Of a stretch of DNA of 64,000 nt, positions 36,613 through 47,770 are shown in pieces. The notes beneath the pieces were generated by a model that ran no database searches, was not told where the DNA came from, and was given only the letters and a program-made list of their open reading frames with translations. This DNA comes from Costus lasius (taxonomy: Eukaryota; Streptophyta; Magnoliopsida; Zingiberales; Costaceae). Made by a program: the position numbers and the translations under genes. The DNA lies in NCBI GenBank assembly GCA_027563935.2, contig CM050448.1:121818493-121882492 (forward strand). Reading direction: 5' to 3'. Position 1 is the stretch's first letter. Each line of letters starts with the position of its first letter.

Positions 36613-37290
36613 CCCCGGTCTAAGGTGGTTCAATGGAGCACCGAACCGGGCGTGAGGCTCTAGGGTTTTCGGGCAAAATCACACCCAAATCAGAAAACCC
36701 TAACTCCCTGATTAATTTTTATCCTCAATTTACAAGTTGCACGAAGAAATCCTAACCCTAATTTATGAAAATCAAATCCCAAATCAAATTACCTCTCTGG
36801 TCAACGATTTTGATCAGTCAATGCATCAACCCTAATTCGCCCTAGCTGACGTCACCTTGCGTCAGCACGCCAAATCGCCTCCGCGTCGCGCTCGATTTCG
36901 TGTTGCCGATTTTGACCCGGTCAGAATCAGCACAATGCCACTGCCTCGAATCGAATGCGGATTGCGTTCGGCGTCTTCGCTTCGAACGAACGTTCGTTCG
37001 TTCGCGTCGCCGCCGTCCTCGCCGAGCGCTGCCTACGCCCGTGGATTTGCCGAAGAAGAAAGAGAGCCGTCGAGGAAAGCCACCTGCTTTCCTTCGTCTC
37101 TCTCGTCGCAAGACATCTTCGCGAGTGTCGGCCACTTCTTGCGGTCAAAATCGACATTCGATTTCGGCGTTGACCGGCTGAAATCGCAATCCCTTGTGCC
37201 GCTCCCTATGTTTGGGCTTGAGTGTGGGCTTGGGTTTGGGCTTGGGCCGGACCGGCCTGACCCAGGCCTGACAATCCTCCCCCGCCCAAA

Positions 37291-38600
37291 TTAGACATCG
37301 CCCTCGATGTCCGTCAAAGCACCGATTCTCACCTCCTCGGTGTTGGTTTCAGCTTCCTCGGCTGGTTCTTGCACCACGATAGCCATTGTTTTCTGTCTTG
37401 TGGGGCATTCCCTCAGCCAGTGAGGACCGCCACACAAGAAGCAACCCTGTGGCTTGTGTTATGCATTCGTTCTTCCCGCAGGACGATTTGGCTCTCGTCG
37501 TCCCGGTGAACCTCTGTCCTGCTGGAACAAGGCTCTACCCCCTTTGGAACTCTAGCCTTCGGTGGGGTCCGTGGGGAGCCACGCTTCGATGGTGACCATT
37601 GTTTCTTTGGTGGTGTTGATATGAATTTATGATTATCCACCAAAGATTCGGCCACCGCAGCAGCAGCCCTCCAGTCAAGTGGGGAGTACCGTCGGACCTT
37701 CGCTTCCGCCCATGGAAAAAGGTTCCGGATGAAGAGATACTTCCTGTCACCTTCCGCCATGTCTGGTAGCTCCAGCATCAACGCGGAGAAGGCCCTGACG
37801 TACTCCTAGATCGACCCAGTGTGCCTCAGTCGATCTATCTTTCCACGAGCTTGGTCCGCCGAATTTACAGGAAGAAACTGCCACCGCAGTTCCTCACGGA
37901 AGGCCTCCCAAGGCAAGCTAGTAGTCCTCGATGTAGAGCTAACTTTGGTCTGCCACCAAAGTTTTGCGTCGCCTGTGAGATATGCGATGCACACCCACAT
38001 CCGGTCTTCTTCTGGAACACGGCTAGCAGAGAACAGCTGCTCTATGTCCCAGATAAAGTTCTCCACCTCTCTGGACGATCGCCCCCCACCCCCCCCCCCC
38101 TGAACGTCGCTGGCTCAGGTACACGTACCTTCGGCTTAGGAGCCTCATGCTCCGCCGGTGCTGCCGTCGATCGCAATACTTGCGTTAGGGCCAAACGCAA
38201 TATTGTGACCTCTGCTTGCATCTCCTCTTTCATGCGAGTCATCTCCCCTGGCAGATGAATTAGACTATCTATGGTCTGCTGCATGAATTCAATCTGCAAC
38301 CTCTATTGCTCGATTTGCAATCTCTGATCCTCCACTGTCCTCTGAACAATCTCCAACTTGGGAACCACCGCGTTGTCCCCATCACCCGTTATACTGAGCA
38401 CCTGCTTGATCGCGGCTATGCGGTCACCGTGGTTCACCATCTCTTCTGGTTTGGCCGTCTCCTTGGCTTTACCTTTGTCCTGCTTGGGTCAGACGTCCTC
38501 TGACGCTCCTCTGGCAGTGTGGGTGATCTTCTGGAACTTCCGACCAACCTTCACCTTCGCGGGTGAAGCAGCCGTGTTAGTGGAACTAGATTATTATCCT
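37291..38600 (-). pseudogene. Decayed gag of the TR-GAG-like element
   Basis: In minus-strand order the pieces are: MVNHGDRIAAIKQVLSITGD, then MQQTIDSLIHLPGEMTRMKE, then ENFIWDIEQLFSASRVPEED and GDAKLWWQTK (the capsid region of Ty3-type Gag). Next come YVRAFSALMLELPDM and a CCHC knuckle CFLCGGPHWLREC, ending in a stop at 37291. Damage: an in-frame TAG before RLQIEFMQQ, a frame slip at the run of G around 38082-38100, a TAG just before EYVRAFSALM (about 37808), and another shift just before the knuckle. The knuckle spacing C-x2-C-x3-H-x4-C is usual for plant Ty3-type Gag. It cannot make Gag now. Confidence 0.88.
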
Positions 38601-39862
38601 GTGCCACTGACCTGTGGGTATGGGCCCACAGAAAACCTCGCTCTGATATCAATTGTCACGCCCCAGTCTAAGGTGGTCCAATGGAGCATCGAACCGGACG
38701 TGAGGCTTTAGGGTTTCCGGGCAAAATCACACCCAAATCAGAAAACCCTAACTCTCTGATTAATTTTTATCCCCAATTTACAAGTCGCACGGAGAAACCC
38801 TAACCCTAATTTATGAAAATCAAATTACCTCTCCAGTCAACAATTTTGACCAGTCAACGTCGCAACCCTAATTCGCCCTTGCTGACGTCACCTTGCGTCA
38901 GCACGCCAAATCGCCTCCGCGCCGCACTTGATTTCGTGTTGCCGATTTTGACCCGGTCAGAATCAACACAATGCCACTGCCTCGAATCAAACGCGGAATG
39001 CGTTCGGCGTCTTCGCTTCGAACGAACGTTCGTTCGTTCGCGTCGCCGCCGTCCTCCTCGCCGAGCACCGCCTGCGCCCGTGGATTTACCGAAGAAGAAA
39101 GAGAGCCGTCGAGGAAAGCCGCCTGCTTTCCTTCGTCTTTCTCGTCGCTTGCCTCTGGTGTGAAGGGAGGTGCCGCAAACACACCGCCGAACCCAACGAG
39201 ACAGAGGGAGAAGGAGATCGAAGAGGAACTCTATTTATTCCCAAAATAATTACAGAAACCTCTCCTATGTCGTCGACCCCCGTCGGCGACCCCTCTAACC
39301 CTCCCTCGCCGGTGATCCTCTGATCACCGGTTACAATCTCTCGCTTACCAAGCTCACTAGCCGGCGCCTCCCTATACGACGGAACAGACCTCTCGAAGCT
39401 CTCCTAACCTCACCGCTTCTGGTGGAGACCGATCGATGCTCGTTGATACCCTCCTCGACGCCGGTCGACGGATTTATAGAGCCGCTTATTCCCGCAGCCT
39501 CCGCTTCCCTCGCCGAAGACCGCGTCCTCTGCCCCAGATTAGGGCATCGAGCGCCCGTTCCGCATGATCCGGTCGCCGTCCGAGATTGCCGCTGAAGATG
39601 GCGCCGAGGCCGAGCTCCCTTCGTCCATGTCCGAGGCTTGCAACAAGGATGGTGACGATGTCGCATTCGAGCCATTCGACTGAAGCTTTGGCGAAGACAT
39701 CTTCGCGAGTGTCGGCCACTTCTTGCGGTCAAAATCGACATTCGATTTCGGCATTGACCGGCCGAAATTGCAACCCCTTTTGCCTCTCCCTACGTTTGGG
39801 CTTGAGTGTGGGCTTGGGTTTGGGCTTGGGCTAGACCAGCCTAACCAAAGCCTGACACTTAG

Positions 39863-40755
39863 TAATTTTAAATGGTCGGATGTTTCTATTATCAATAAAT
39901 TTGTTCTAAATGCGTATATTCATCTTTTGCATAACTTGTTCATATTCTTCTTTTCTGGCCTCCTATTATCTACATACACGGAATTTCTAAAATTACTCCA
40001 AATTTATTATATTTTTTATGAAAAAAAATTACGTTGGTAATGTGACGCCTACAATTTGCTAGTCACTAAACAAATTTATTATAATAAAAGAGGCCTGTGT
40101 ATGAAAATTTAAATTTGATTTAGAGCATTCAAAGAAATTGCATAAATTTTATGAAAACTTGGCAGTTATCAATTTGAGGCTAAAACCATGAAACCTGGCA
40201 AGCTGCTCTAAAATTAGGTATGAGAAAGCAGTCACTCAGAAAATTTTAAATTGTTTATGCAAATTATAAATGTTCATGATTTTGTAAAAAAAGATATGCT
40301 CTTTTTTAAAACAACGATAAGGAGAAAACCCTATAATCTCCCGTAAGAATTCTTGACTACTTGTATCACAAGAGTCAATCTACTTGCATTACTTTCTCTA
40401 TAACTACAATGACCACTACTATTAACTTGATTGAATCAAGATACGTTCTTTTTCTCCCTCACCAACAGAGATACCTGGAAGTACTTAAAAGAGTAAAGAA
40501 TCTAATCCTCACAGGCTCACCAAAGCTCTTCACTTTATCGCTCCACGAGGACACGAACTTTTTAAGTGCACTATACAGGCACCAAACACACTGGCGATAA
40601 TGGAATCCTAAGATCCCCGCCACCTGCACTCATTGTCAACACAAAACGACGCCTTCCCGCCAAAAAAAAAACATTCAAGGGGATCTCCAGTTCTCCGCTC
40701 ACCCCCAAGCCATACGCCGAGAGTTGGTCGCAATACACTCCAAGCAGGGCTGGCA
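39863..40755. other. Intergenic, no gene seen
   Basis: AT-rich to about 40330, then more mixed. This is the likely promoter and 5' UTR region of the gene at 40756, but I see no clear TATA box. The frame upstream of 40756 is open from 40633 but has no ATG before 40756. Confidence 0.5.
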
Positions 40756-41385
40756 ATGGGCACAGCACTGACTGTCGCCGCTAGCCTCGCTCTCCTCCTA
40801 GTTCTCCTCCTCCTCCTCCTCGCCGACCTTCTCTGCTCCCTTCTCTGCTGCCGAAATCGCCCTGAGTGCGACGCAACAACCACGGCGATGACCAGTCCGG
40901 ATCGCGCCACCAGCTCAGGGGCAAAAAGGGAAACTCCGTCTTCTTTCTCGACTCTCCCCTTCTGCGCCCACGGCGTCCTCCAAGCGCCGCCGACGAGTTT
41001 CCTCCTCACCATTCCCAAAATAGAAGCGGCAGCGGTGGCATGGCCGGCGACGCCGCTTGGGCCAGTAGATTCCCATTTCTCAACGGGCCCCTCCTCGCGT
41101 AACTCGTGCTCCACCGATCACTTCATTTGCATCTCGAATCCTATCTTCGATGGCGTCAACGCAACTTGCGGCGTCCGCGGCAGCAGCAGCGCTAGCCCTA
41201 CCACCCCGTTTGAGACGCCAGGGACTTCGCCTTCGTACTTGGGGTTCGAAGAGTGCTCGCCGACGCTGACGGCGATGCAAAAGCTCTCTAGTTCTGCCGG
41301 CTTAATGTCCGATGGAGAATGGTCGGCGGCGACGTCGATGAGCGCTACAGCGAACTACTCCCTCTGCTCCTCTCCATCTTGGTGA
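40756..41385 (+). CDS. Small membrane-anchored plant protein, unknown function
   Basis: An intronless frame of 209 codons starts at the first ATG (MGTALTVAASLALLLVLLLL). Residues 3-32 form one strongly hydrophobic segment followed by CCRNR. This fits an N-terminal signal anchor with most of the protein on the soluble side. The rest is Ser/Thr/Pro-rich and probably disordered. Recognisable islands are DHFICISNPIFDG, TPFETPGTSPS and SPTLTAMQKLSS. As I recall, this set of motifs recurs in uncharacterised angiosperm proteins with the same layout, which suggests a real conserved gene. No catalytic motif is visible. The coding region is GC-rich compared with its flanks, and the minus-strand open frames overlapping it are shadows. 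No name is assigned. Confidence 0.7.
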   Translation: MGTALTVAASLALLLVLLLLLLADLLCSLLCCRNRPECDATTTAMTSPDRATSSGAKRETPSSFSTLPFCAHGVLQAPPTSFLLTIPKIEAAAVAWPATPLGPVDSHFSTGPSSRNSCSTDHFICISNPIFDGVNATCGVRGSSSASPTTPFETPGTSPSYLGFEECSPTLTAMQKLSSSAGLMSDGEWSAATSMSATANYSLCSSPSW

Positions 41386-42505
41386 TATCCGCTCGATCTA
41401 TGATTAGGGTTTTTTCTCGTCGCCATCGGAGAACCTAGGGTTAATTTCACTTTTAGGGCTTTTTACTCTTCGATCCTCCATAGTTTTTGATATTTTTTTC
41501 CTCAGTAGTCTAACTTATATTATCGTATGCAGCTTCCGCCGTGTCTGAACATTGGCTAACCCTAACGAGTAAACTAATAGTGCCTTTAACTGTTAGCACC
41601 TCCTGCAAGTACTTAATTAGTTTGTGCAAAAGATGGATAACTATTTTATTATAGAATGAGGGAGCTGAGGCTTATATATTCGTCAATTGCACAAGCAGTT
41701 GGTAATAGTGGCGTTATTTGTCCCTTTCATGAATCGGTCTTCCTCTCGGCTTTTGGCTTTTGGCAGGATGGCAATGATGCCCTTTTTTTTTCTTTACTAG
41801 TTCTTTTCAACTACTTTCAAAGGTTGCAGCTGCTGGCTCCTCGCTTAAAGGCATTGTACTGTGCTGATACTTGGCAGCTTTGGAGACATGGCATTTTGAA
41901 TGAAAAGCTACTGCTCTTACACTGGTCAAAGTGTGTGAATGATAGTAAGACAAACTTAAGGATGTATCTGGTATAATGATGATTTTAGTAGCTGTTTCTT
42001 ATTTAAAATGACTGTAAACTTTAATATTTAATGCACTATCCTTTTTAATTATGAGTAGGATTAAATTATTGAAGTAGCACATTGTTAATCCTTTATAAGA
42101 TATTTAGTATTGTAATACTTGGAGCAGCGCACTGTAACTCATGAATTCATATGGAATTGTCTTTTATCGTTCATCACTCATTTCACATAATAACTTACTA
42201 ACATGTATATATATATTAGATGACATTTATGGGCGTATTAAAGGACAAAATGTATATCTTAAGCAACTTATTTGAAGTGTTCGTGACTTCGTGTGTAAGA
42301 TTTTTTCCGCCTAAATCCTAAATTTCTATTATTCTAATTCCCATATGTCCAAAGAGAGAATCTTGCATGACACAAGATCTTTTAGAAAGGCCGCCATCTG
42401 GATCGTTGGATCTTGTCCCCATCCCCATCCACTGCTTAAAATCGTACAGGCTACAGCCTGCTGAAAAACCAAAACATTTGTGCCATCTCTGTTTCCCCTC
42501 CTCCA
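41386..42505. other. Intergenic; one unconvincing open frame
   Basis: This holds the 3' UTR of the preceding gene and the upstream region of the transposase-derived gene. A 106-codon frame at 41656-41976 (starts MRELRLIYSSIAQAVGNSGV) is not recognised and has no support beyond length. Otherwise nothing. Confidence 0.4.
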
Positions 42506-42511
42506 TATAAA
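42506..42511 (+). promoter_or_regulatory. Probable TATA box of the ALP-like gene
   Basis: TATAAA in the context CTCCATATAAACG, 54 bp before the ATG at 42565. That would place transcription start near 42535-42540 with a short leader. Confidence 0.6.
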
Positions 42512-42564
42512 CGTCGAAGCCCCGACCGAGCCCCAATCGCAGCCCAATCAGGCGGCAGGCAAGG

Positions 42565-43779
42565 ATGGACCCGAAGCGGTTGGCTGCGCTGGTCTCCTCC
42601 CTCGTGTGCCAAGCCCTCCTCCTCCTCCTTTCCCTCCCCCGTCCCTTCTCTCCCCTCTCTCTCCCCTCCCCCTCCCCTTTCTCCTCCCCTCTCCTCCTAT
42701 CCCTCCTCCTCCACCTCCTCCCCTCTTCCTCCCTCCTCGCCTCCGCCCTCCCCCGCAAGCGCAAGCGCCTCCCCTCGCCGCCCCCTGCCGGTGCCCCCCG
42801 CCGCTCTCCCGACCTCTATCCTCAATCATTCCGCATGACCTCCGCCACCTTCGATTGGCTCTGCGGCCTCCTCGACCCCCTCCTCGACTGCCGAGACCCC
42901 GCCGGCTCCTCGCTCCGCCTCCCCGCCCCCACCCGCCTCGCCATCGCCCTCTCCCGCCTCGCCTCCGGCGCGCCCTACGCCGACCTCGCCGCCCGCTTCG
43001 GCGTGCCCGAGCCCGCCGCACGCTTCTGCACCAAGCACCTCTGCCGCGTCCTTTGCACCAACTTCCGCTTCTGGATCACCTTTCCCTCCTCGCCCGATCG
43101 CGCTGCCGTTTCCACCGGATTCCTGGCGATCCGCGAGAGCGGTGGCCTCGCCAATTGCTGCGGCGCCGTGGCCTGCGCCCGCTTCGAGGCATTCGGCGGC
43201 TCCACCCTCGCCGCTCAGATTGTAGCCGATTCATCCTCCGGAATTCTGCATTTTTCCGCTGGGTTTCGGGGAGATCAACCCGATTCCAAGGTTCTCAAGT
43301 GCTCCTCGCTTTACAAGGACGCGCAAGAGGGGCGGCTTCTGGGATCGTCACAATACTTGGTTGGGGATGCCCGCTACCCTCTGTTGCCTTGGTTGATGGT
43401 TCCATTTGCTGATCCAGCCCCTGGCTCCGCCGAAGAGGACTTCAATATGGTTGTCCGGTCAATGTGCCAGCCGGCGGGTCGAGTGGTTTGCAGCTTGAGG
43501 AATTGGGGCGTGCTGAGCTCCTTGATGGAAGAGGAGAATATTAGAGTGGCTGTGGCATGCATTGCCACTTGTGCGATTCTTCACAATGTGTTGTTAATGA
43601 GGGAAGATCACTCTGCTTTATCTGATTTAAGCATTGGGAGTGATATGCAGTTAGAACACTCGGGGAAAGATTTGGGGTTAGAGGATTTTGTCAGTGAGGG
43701 AAAAGCTTCGACATTACGGAACATGTTGGCGGCTAGAGCAAAAGCAGCCCATGGTTATGAACCTATTAGTGGTTCATGA
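42565..43779 (+). CDS. Domesticated PIF/Harbinger transposase, ALP1/HARBI1-like nuclease-fold protein
   Basis: An intronless gene of 404 codons beginning MDPKRLAALVSSLVCQALLL. Residues 10-62 are hydrophobic and Leu/Pro/Ser-rich, then comes a basic RKRKR cluster (64-68, possible nuclear signal). Residues 90-165 match the helical HARBI1 N-terminal region (MTSATFDWLCGLL, then YADLAARFGV). Residues 196-345 are a DDE_Tnp_4 fold. The acidic triad is not intact: the first Asp position (GxxDCTH in active enzymes) reads GAVACARFE. Candidate Asp residues remain at PDSKVL (D240) and VGDARYPLLPWL (D268). The final Glu helix reads QPAGRVVCSLRNW with no Glu. There are no terminal inverted repeats or target duplications around it. 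Plant relatives such as ALP1 act with Polycomb complexes, but that role is not shown here. The GC-rich 5' half is typical of monocot genes. Confidence 0.88.
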   Translation: MDPKRLAALVSSLVCQALLLLLSLPRPFSPLSLPSPSPFSSPLLLSLLLHLLPSSSLLASALPRKRKRLPSPPPAGAPRRSPDLYPQSFRMTSATFDWLCGLLDPLLDCRDPAGSSLRLPAPTRLAIALSRLASGAPYADLAARFGVPEPAARFCTKHLCRVLCTNFRFWITFPSSPDRAAVSTGFLAIRESGGLANCCGAVACARFEAFGGSTLAAQIVADSSSGILHFSAGFRGDQPDSKVLKCSSLYKDAQEGRLLGSSQYLVGDARYPLLPWLMVPFADPAPGSAEEDFNMVVRSMCQPAGRVVCSLRNWGVLSSLMEEENIRVAVACIATCAILHNVLLMREDHSALSDLSIGSDMQLEHSGKDLGLEDFVSEGKASTLRNMLAARAKAAHGYEPISGS

Positions 43780-46700
43780 TTCTCAGATTATTTGCTAACT
43801 GCACTAATGGTACATTGGTACTTGAAGAGGAAGGGCATGGGCTAAGGTAATTGGTCTTAAACCCATTCCTATTTCTTTTCAATTGGGTGTTTAATTCAGT
43901 GGTTCTGGAGTATAGGAATTTTTCATTTGTGAGCATTTTTCTTGTAGTGATTATAGAGATTAACAAAAGGAATAATGAATGTTCTCTAATTAAAGGATGT
44001 TCTTTTTTTTTGTGATTTTTCCACTGGGAACTTCAATTTTTCTGACTATTATTGGCATATTCTTGTATGACACTCTTGTTTCTAGGATATGTAATGTTGA
44101 AGTTATATGTTGTCAAAACAAATTACTATAAACAAATTCTATCTTGCATCATTAATAACATTAGTATTTGATGTAACGAATTAAATCGCTTGACTAAGTG
44201 TTTATGTTTTAGCAAATGAAAGATTCTAACCAAACTGTAAGAGTTACAGTGATACTACTCAATCTAGAAGCCCTGCCATGTGAGCTATGAGGTATCAACA
44301 ACAAAAGTTCAACCTATCAGTAGAGTAATGACTACCAACTGCCTATCAGTGGATTCCCTTGATAGTTTTTGCACATTCTTGAATTAATTCCCAAAACAAA
44401 GAAGTGATCCCAAACCATTTGAGTATGTAAAAGATTCCTGATTCCTAATGAAACAATTCAGGCTGTACTGAACTAAGCTTGACCATCTGAACATTTCAGC
44501 ACTAAAAATTTAGATAATTGAAAATGCTTATTAATTATATTTTATACGCTGCTCTGTTTATGGACAACATTCTTACAACTTTGCCCTAAACTTCCTATTT
44601 CTGCTTTGAAATCAAATTGGACTTGATTTTTTTTTCCTGTGATTAAACAGACTAACAAAACTCAAACCAAAGATCGTTTAAAAATGAAGTTGCACAATAA
44701 CTCTTTTGGCATAACAAGAAGATTGTTTAACCACCGGGTTGAGTCTGGAATCCTTTTTCTTTCTGGTTATTGAAAAGAATACAAATTATATTTGGAAGTT
44801 GTATTCATGAGTTGTGAATGGAAGATATCAGTTGTTGTAAATTTTGTGCTGAAAAAGTTGACTTATGCAGTTTTCTTGATGCTCGAATTTGTTCCATATT
44901 GGAAGTGGATAGTGATTTGGGTAGATAAAATTACCTTCGGTAGTATGTTAATGTGGTTTAAATCATTTTGACATGTATCACCTCAATACTTAATTCAATT
45001 AGATTCTACATTCAGATTATGACATTTGTTTGGAGAATATTACCAAAACATCATGGCTATAATTCTTTTGGGCAGAAGCAACAATGATGATATCATGTTG
45101 CTTTTCTGTTTTTTTTTCTCTTTAGAACTTCATGTCAGGTGTAATGATGCATAAATGGTTGTAGTGCTAAGCCAATCTCAAGATGCAATTTTAAGTACTT
45201 GCAATTTTTCTTCTTGTATTTTTGTTGCACTTTCTCATACATTCGTAATACTAGAGGAATAGTTTCATTATCTTCTTTTACTAAAAGATATTATGTTGTA
45301 TGTTTGAGATTCATATATTGTAACTTGTTTTCTGACAATGGCATGGTGGTTTACAAGGTAAATTATGATTTAGGATTGAGCTGTGATGGTATCCTCTGGG
45401 AGTGTTATTTTACTCCTAACACAAATGCAAATATACCAAAAATGAAATATCTGCTTTTATGTATGCACTGTGGTATCGTAGCTCATAATCTTAACATGCT
45501 AGATGCATATTAAAAGCTGAAATGGCGTTTTATAATAGTATGTTTGTGCATTCTGATTACATTTCCACTTCATTTCATTGAAATAATATTTTGATAATCA
45601 AAATTAGTTCCATGATTAAATTTGCTAGCCACTTTAGTAAATCCTAACTATGTTTCAAAACCGGGGGTCAAGTAGTTGAGTTGCTTATAATTTATTAATC
45701 ATCTTTGTTTTTAGCATGAAAATATATCTGAGACAAAAGCATAGACTGGTACTTCATCTCCTATAATTATTGTGGGCACACCAAGATTTCTTATTGAGGA
45801 AAAATCCTCTCAAAGCCTTAGGTTTCTAAAGGTTGGGAGGTAATTTAGTTTGAAGGAGTAAGTTCAATAATAATCCCACATCAAATAACCTTTGTTTTCT
45901 TTATGTTATTTGGTATTTCTCCTTTATATTGCCATTTGATGTTAATTATTTGATTTGCTTAACTCTGATATTTGTCAATTGTCGTTCCATCGCTACTTGG
46001 CCATGAAGGCCTTTTTGTTTTGGTGTGATATAACGAGCAGGATGGGAAAAAAAATGGTTGAGTTGACTTTGGGAAAGTAAAGGATAAAAATAATGTTTCA
46101 GGTGATACAATGGTGCCGGTCATCTCTTTTGACTAACGAAACTATCATTTATTATCCCTTTATTATGTTCCTCTCTTATTGATTCCCTTCGTAGATTTAC
46201 TGTAGTCTCTTAATGAACGACAAAAGAAGTTGGCCTAATACTTCTTTTATTGTCACCGTAGAAATATTTATTTATTTCTTAGAAATTACGAGCCTATTGA
46301 TTTAGCTCCCTCTGCCTCTCTGTCTCATATTTGATCCCTGCATGTGGCTCCTTTTGTTCAATCATTTTGCTAGACGCTTCTTCTCAAGTGGTTCCCTGTT
46401 ACTATGTAATTGTCTTGTTCAAACATTGTCAATGTCTTATCTTAATTTTGTAGTTTTGATTTTAATTCTTCTGAGAATATTTTTTTTTCTCACGACCATT
46501 TTGCTTTATCTTTATGTGATTGTTGCAAATTGGAAGCTTCCTGATTTCTTTACATTGTTTTCCTCCTGGTCCACAACAATAGGCTCAATGAACGTATCAT
46601 GATTTTACTACTAATTTACTTTACTTGGTAGCTATTACAATTATAACTTTATAGTTCTTATAGGACAAAAGCAATAAGATAAAATATTTTCGTCTGTGGT

Positions 46701-47770
46701 TGTTTCGTAGGGTTTTATAGAGTTGAGGGTGATTAGGTTTAGTTATTGCCAGCATGAATGAGGCTTCTACATGAATGAGGCTTCTATTTCTTCGGAGTTC
46801 GGAAATTAAAAATGTCATATTTAGTCAAATGTGATATCTTATACATCGTCACATTTTTTCTCTACTAAATTTAGTTCAAGCGAGTACCGCTGAAAATTGG
46901 CTTACAATCAATACATTATATAACTCCGAATATAATTTTTTTCTCGCGGAACTCCAATTGAATCTTAATATTTGTATAATTGTTAGCTCCGGGATCTCTG
47001 AGTCCACGTTGTTATGTCAATGCAATTGAATTATTTATCTTGTCAGTGAAAAATATTGCACTCATTTATATTTTTTACACAATTAATTACATGTGCGCTT
47101 TTTTTTTAATTAGTCAAGTTGTGTGAAGCCAGTTTCGTAACATGTGATCAAGTTTCGTGACAGTACATAATACGATATGAATATGACCGGTACGTTTTAA
47201 TGCATCAATACTACTGTTTCTCTATTCAACAGATATCTAGAATATGACAAGCACATTTTATTGTCGTCATTACTAGTTTTTATTCAATGAATAGCTAAAA
47301 TACACGATAAAAAAAAAATCTTCCGTGTTCTTTCCATTTCAAAAAAGGAGAATCCAAAATTCGCAAGCTAGTGACTGAAACTGCTCTCCTGCTTGGTTAA
47401 AAAAAACCTGAATTTTCAAATTAAACTACGGAGCACAGTAAAATTAGATTACAATTAAATTAGCTAGTCTGGCATCAAAGATTCAATGTTTACAGGTGTA
47501 CAAGTTGACAGGCATATACCTACTAAGCTTCTCATGTCAAGATATATTTTAATTAATAGTACAACTTATGGAATACTATACTCCACCTTAACGTAAGGGG
47601 TTCAACTACTCAACAAGGGCGCGAACCTATTCTCTTCGGCACAGTATCAGATAGCTTTTTAATATATCTATTCATGATACCAAATAGAAAAGAGCACAAC
47701 ATAAATTGGCTAGGAAACCATCTGATAATCTGTACGTGTTGTAAAAGATTCTATTAGCATAAACGAGGAA
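43780..47770. other. Intergenic between ALP-like gene and EME1; no gene seen
   Basis: This is about 4 kb of AT-rich DNA between the 3' ends of two convergent genes. Open frames of 65-105 codons (for example 45199-45513 and 46342-46602) have intron-like composition and no recognisable domain. A short direct repeat ATGAATGAGGCTTCTA occurs twice at about 46754 and 46773. No transposon ends were recognised. Confidence 0.5.

Larger units (their letters stand above)
36227..39857 (-). mobile_element. Gag-only LTR retrotransposon (TR-GAG-like), complete with target duplication
   Basis: CTTAG is duplicated at 36222-36226 and 39858-39862. The LTRs, read on plus, begin TGTCACGCCCC and end CCTGACA, and lie at 36227-37273 and 38654-39857. 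The element is in minus orientation. Beside the right LTR the minus strand reads TGATATCAGAGCGAGG (38636-38651), a primer-binding site resembling the initiator-Met tRNA complement. Beside the left LTR lies a polypurine tract (minus strand GGGCGGGGGAGGAT, 37274-37289). Only 1380 bp lie between the LTRs, encoding a decayed gag and no protease, reverse transcriptase, RNase H or integrase. The left LTR carries a nested hAT MITE but lacks about 545 bp present in the right LTR (about 39150-39695). Confidence 0.92.

Noticed and set aside
36857..37294. Frames of 70-145 codons across the LTR
   Set aside because: Equivalent frames occur in both LTRs and are part of the retrotransposon, not separate genes.
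42548..43021. Minus-strand Arg/Gly-rich frame of 157 codons
   Set aside because: Antisense shadow of the pyrimidine-rich 5' part of the ALP-like gene.
42480..43412. 310-codon proline/arginine-rich frame overlapping the ALP-like gene
   Set aside because: It is a different frame of the same GC-rich DNA. The 42565-43779 frame has recognisable transposase-domain motifs, and this one is only compositional.
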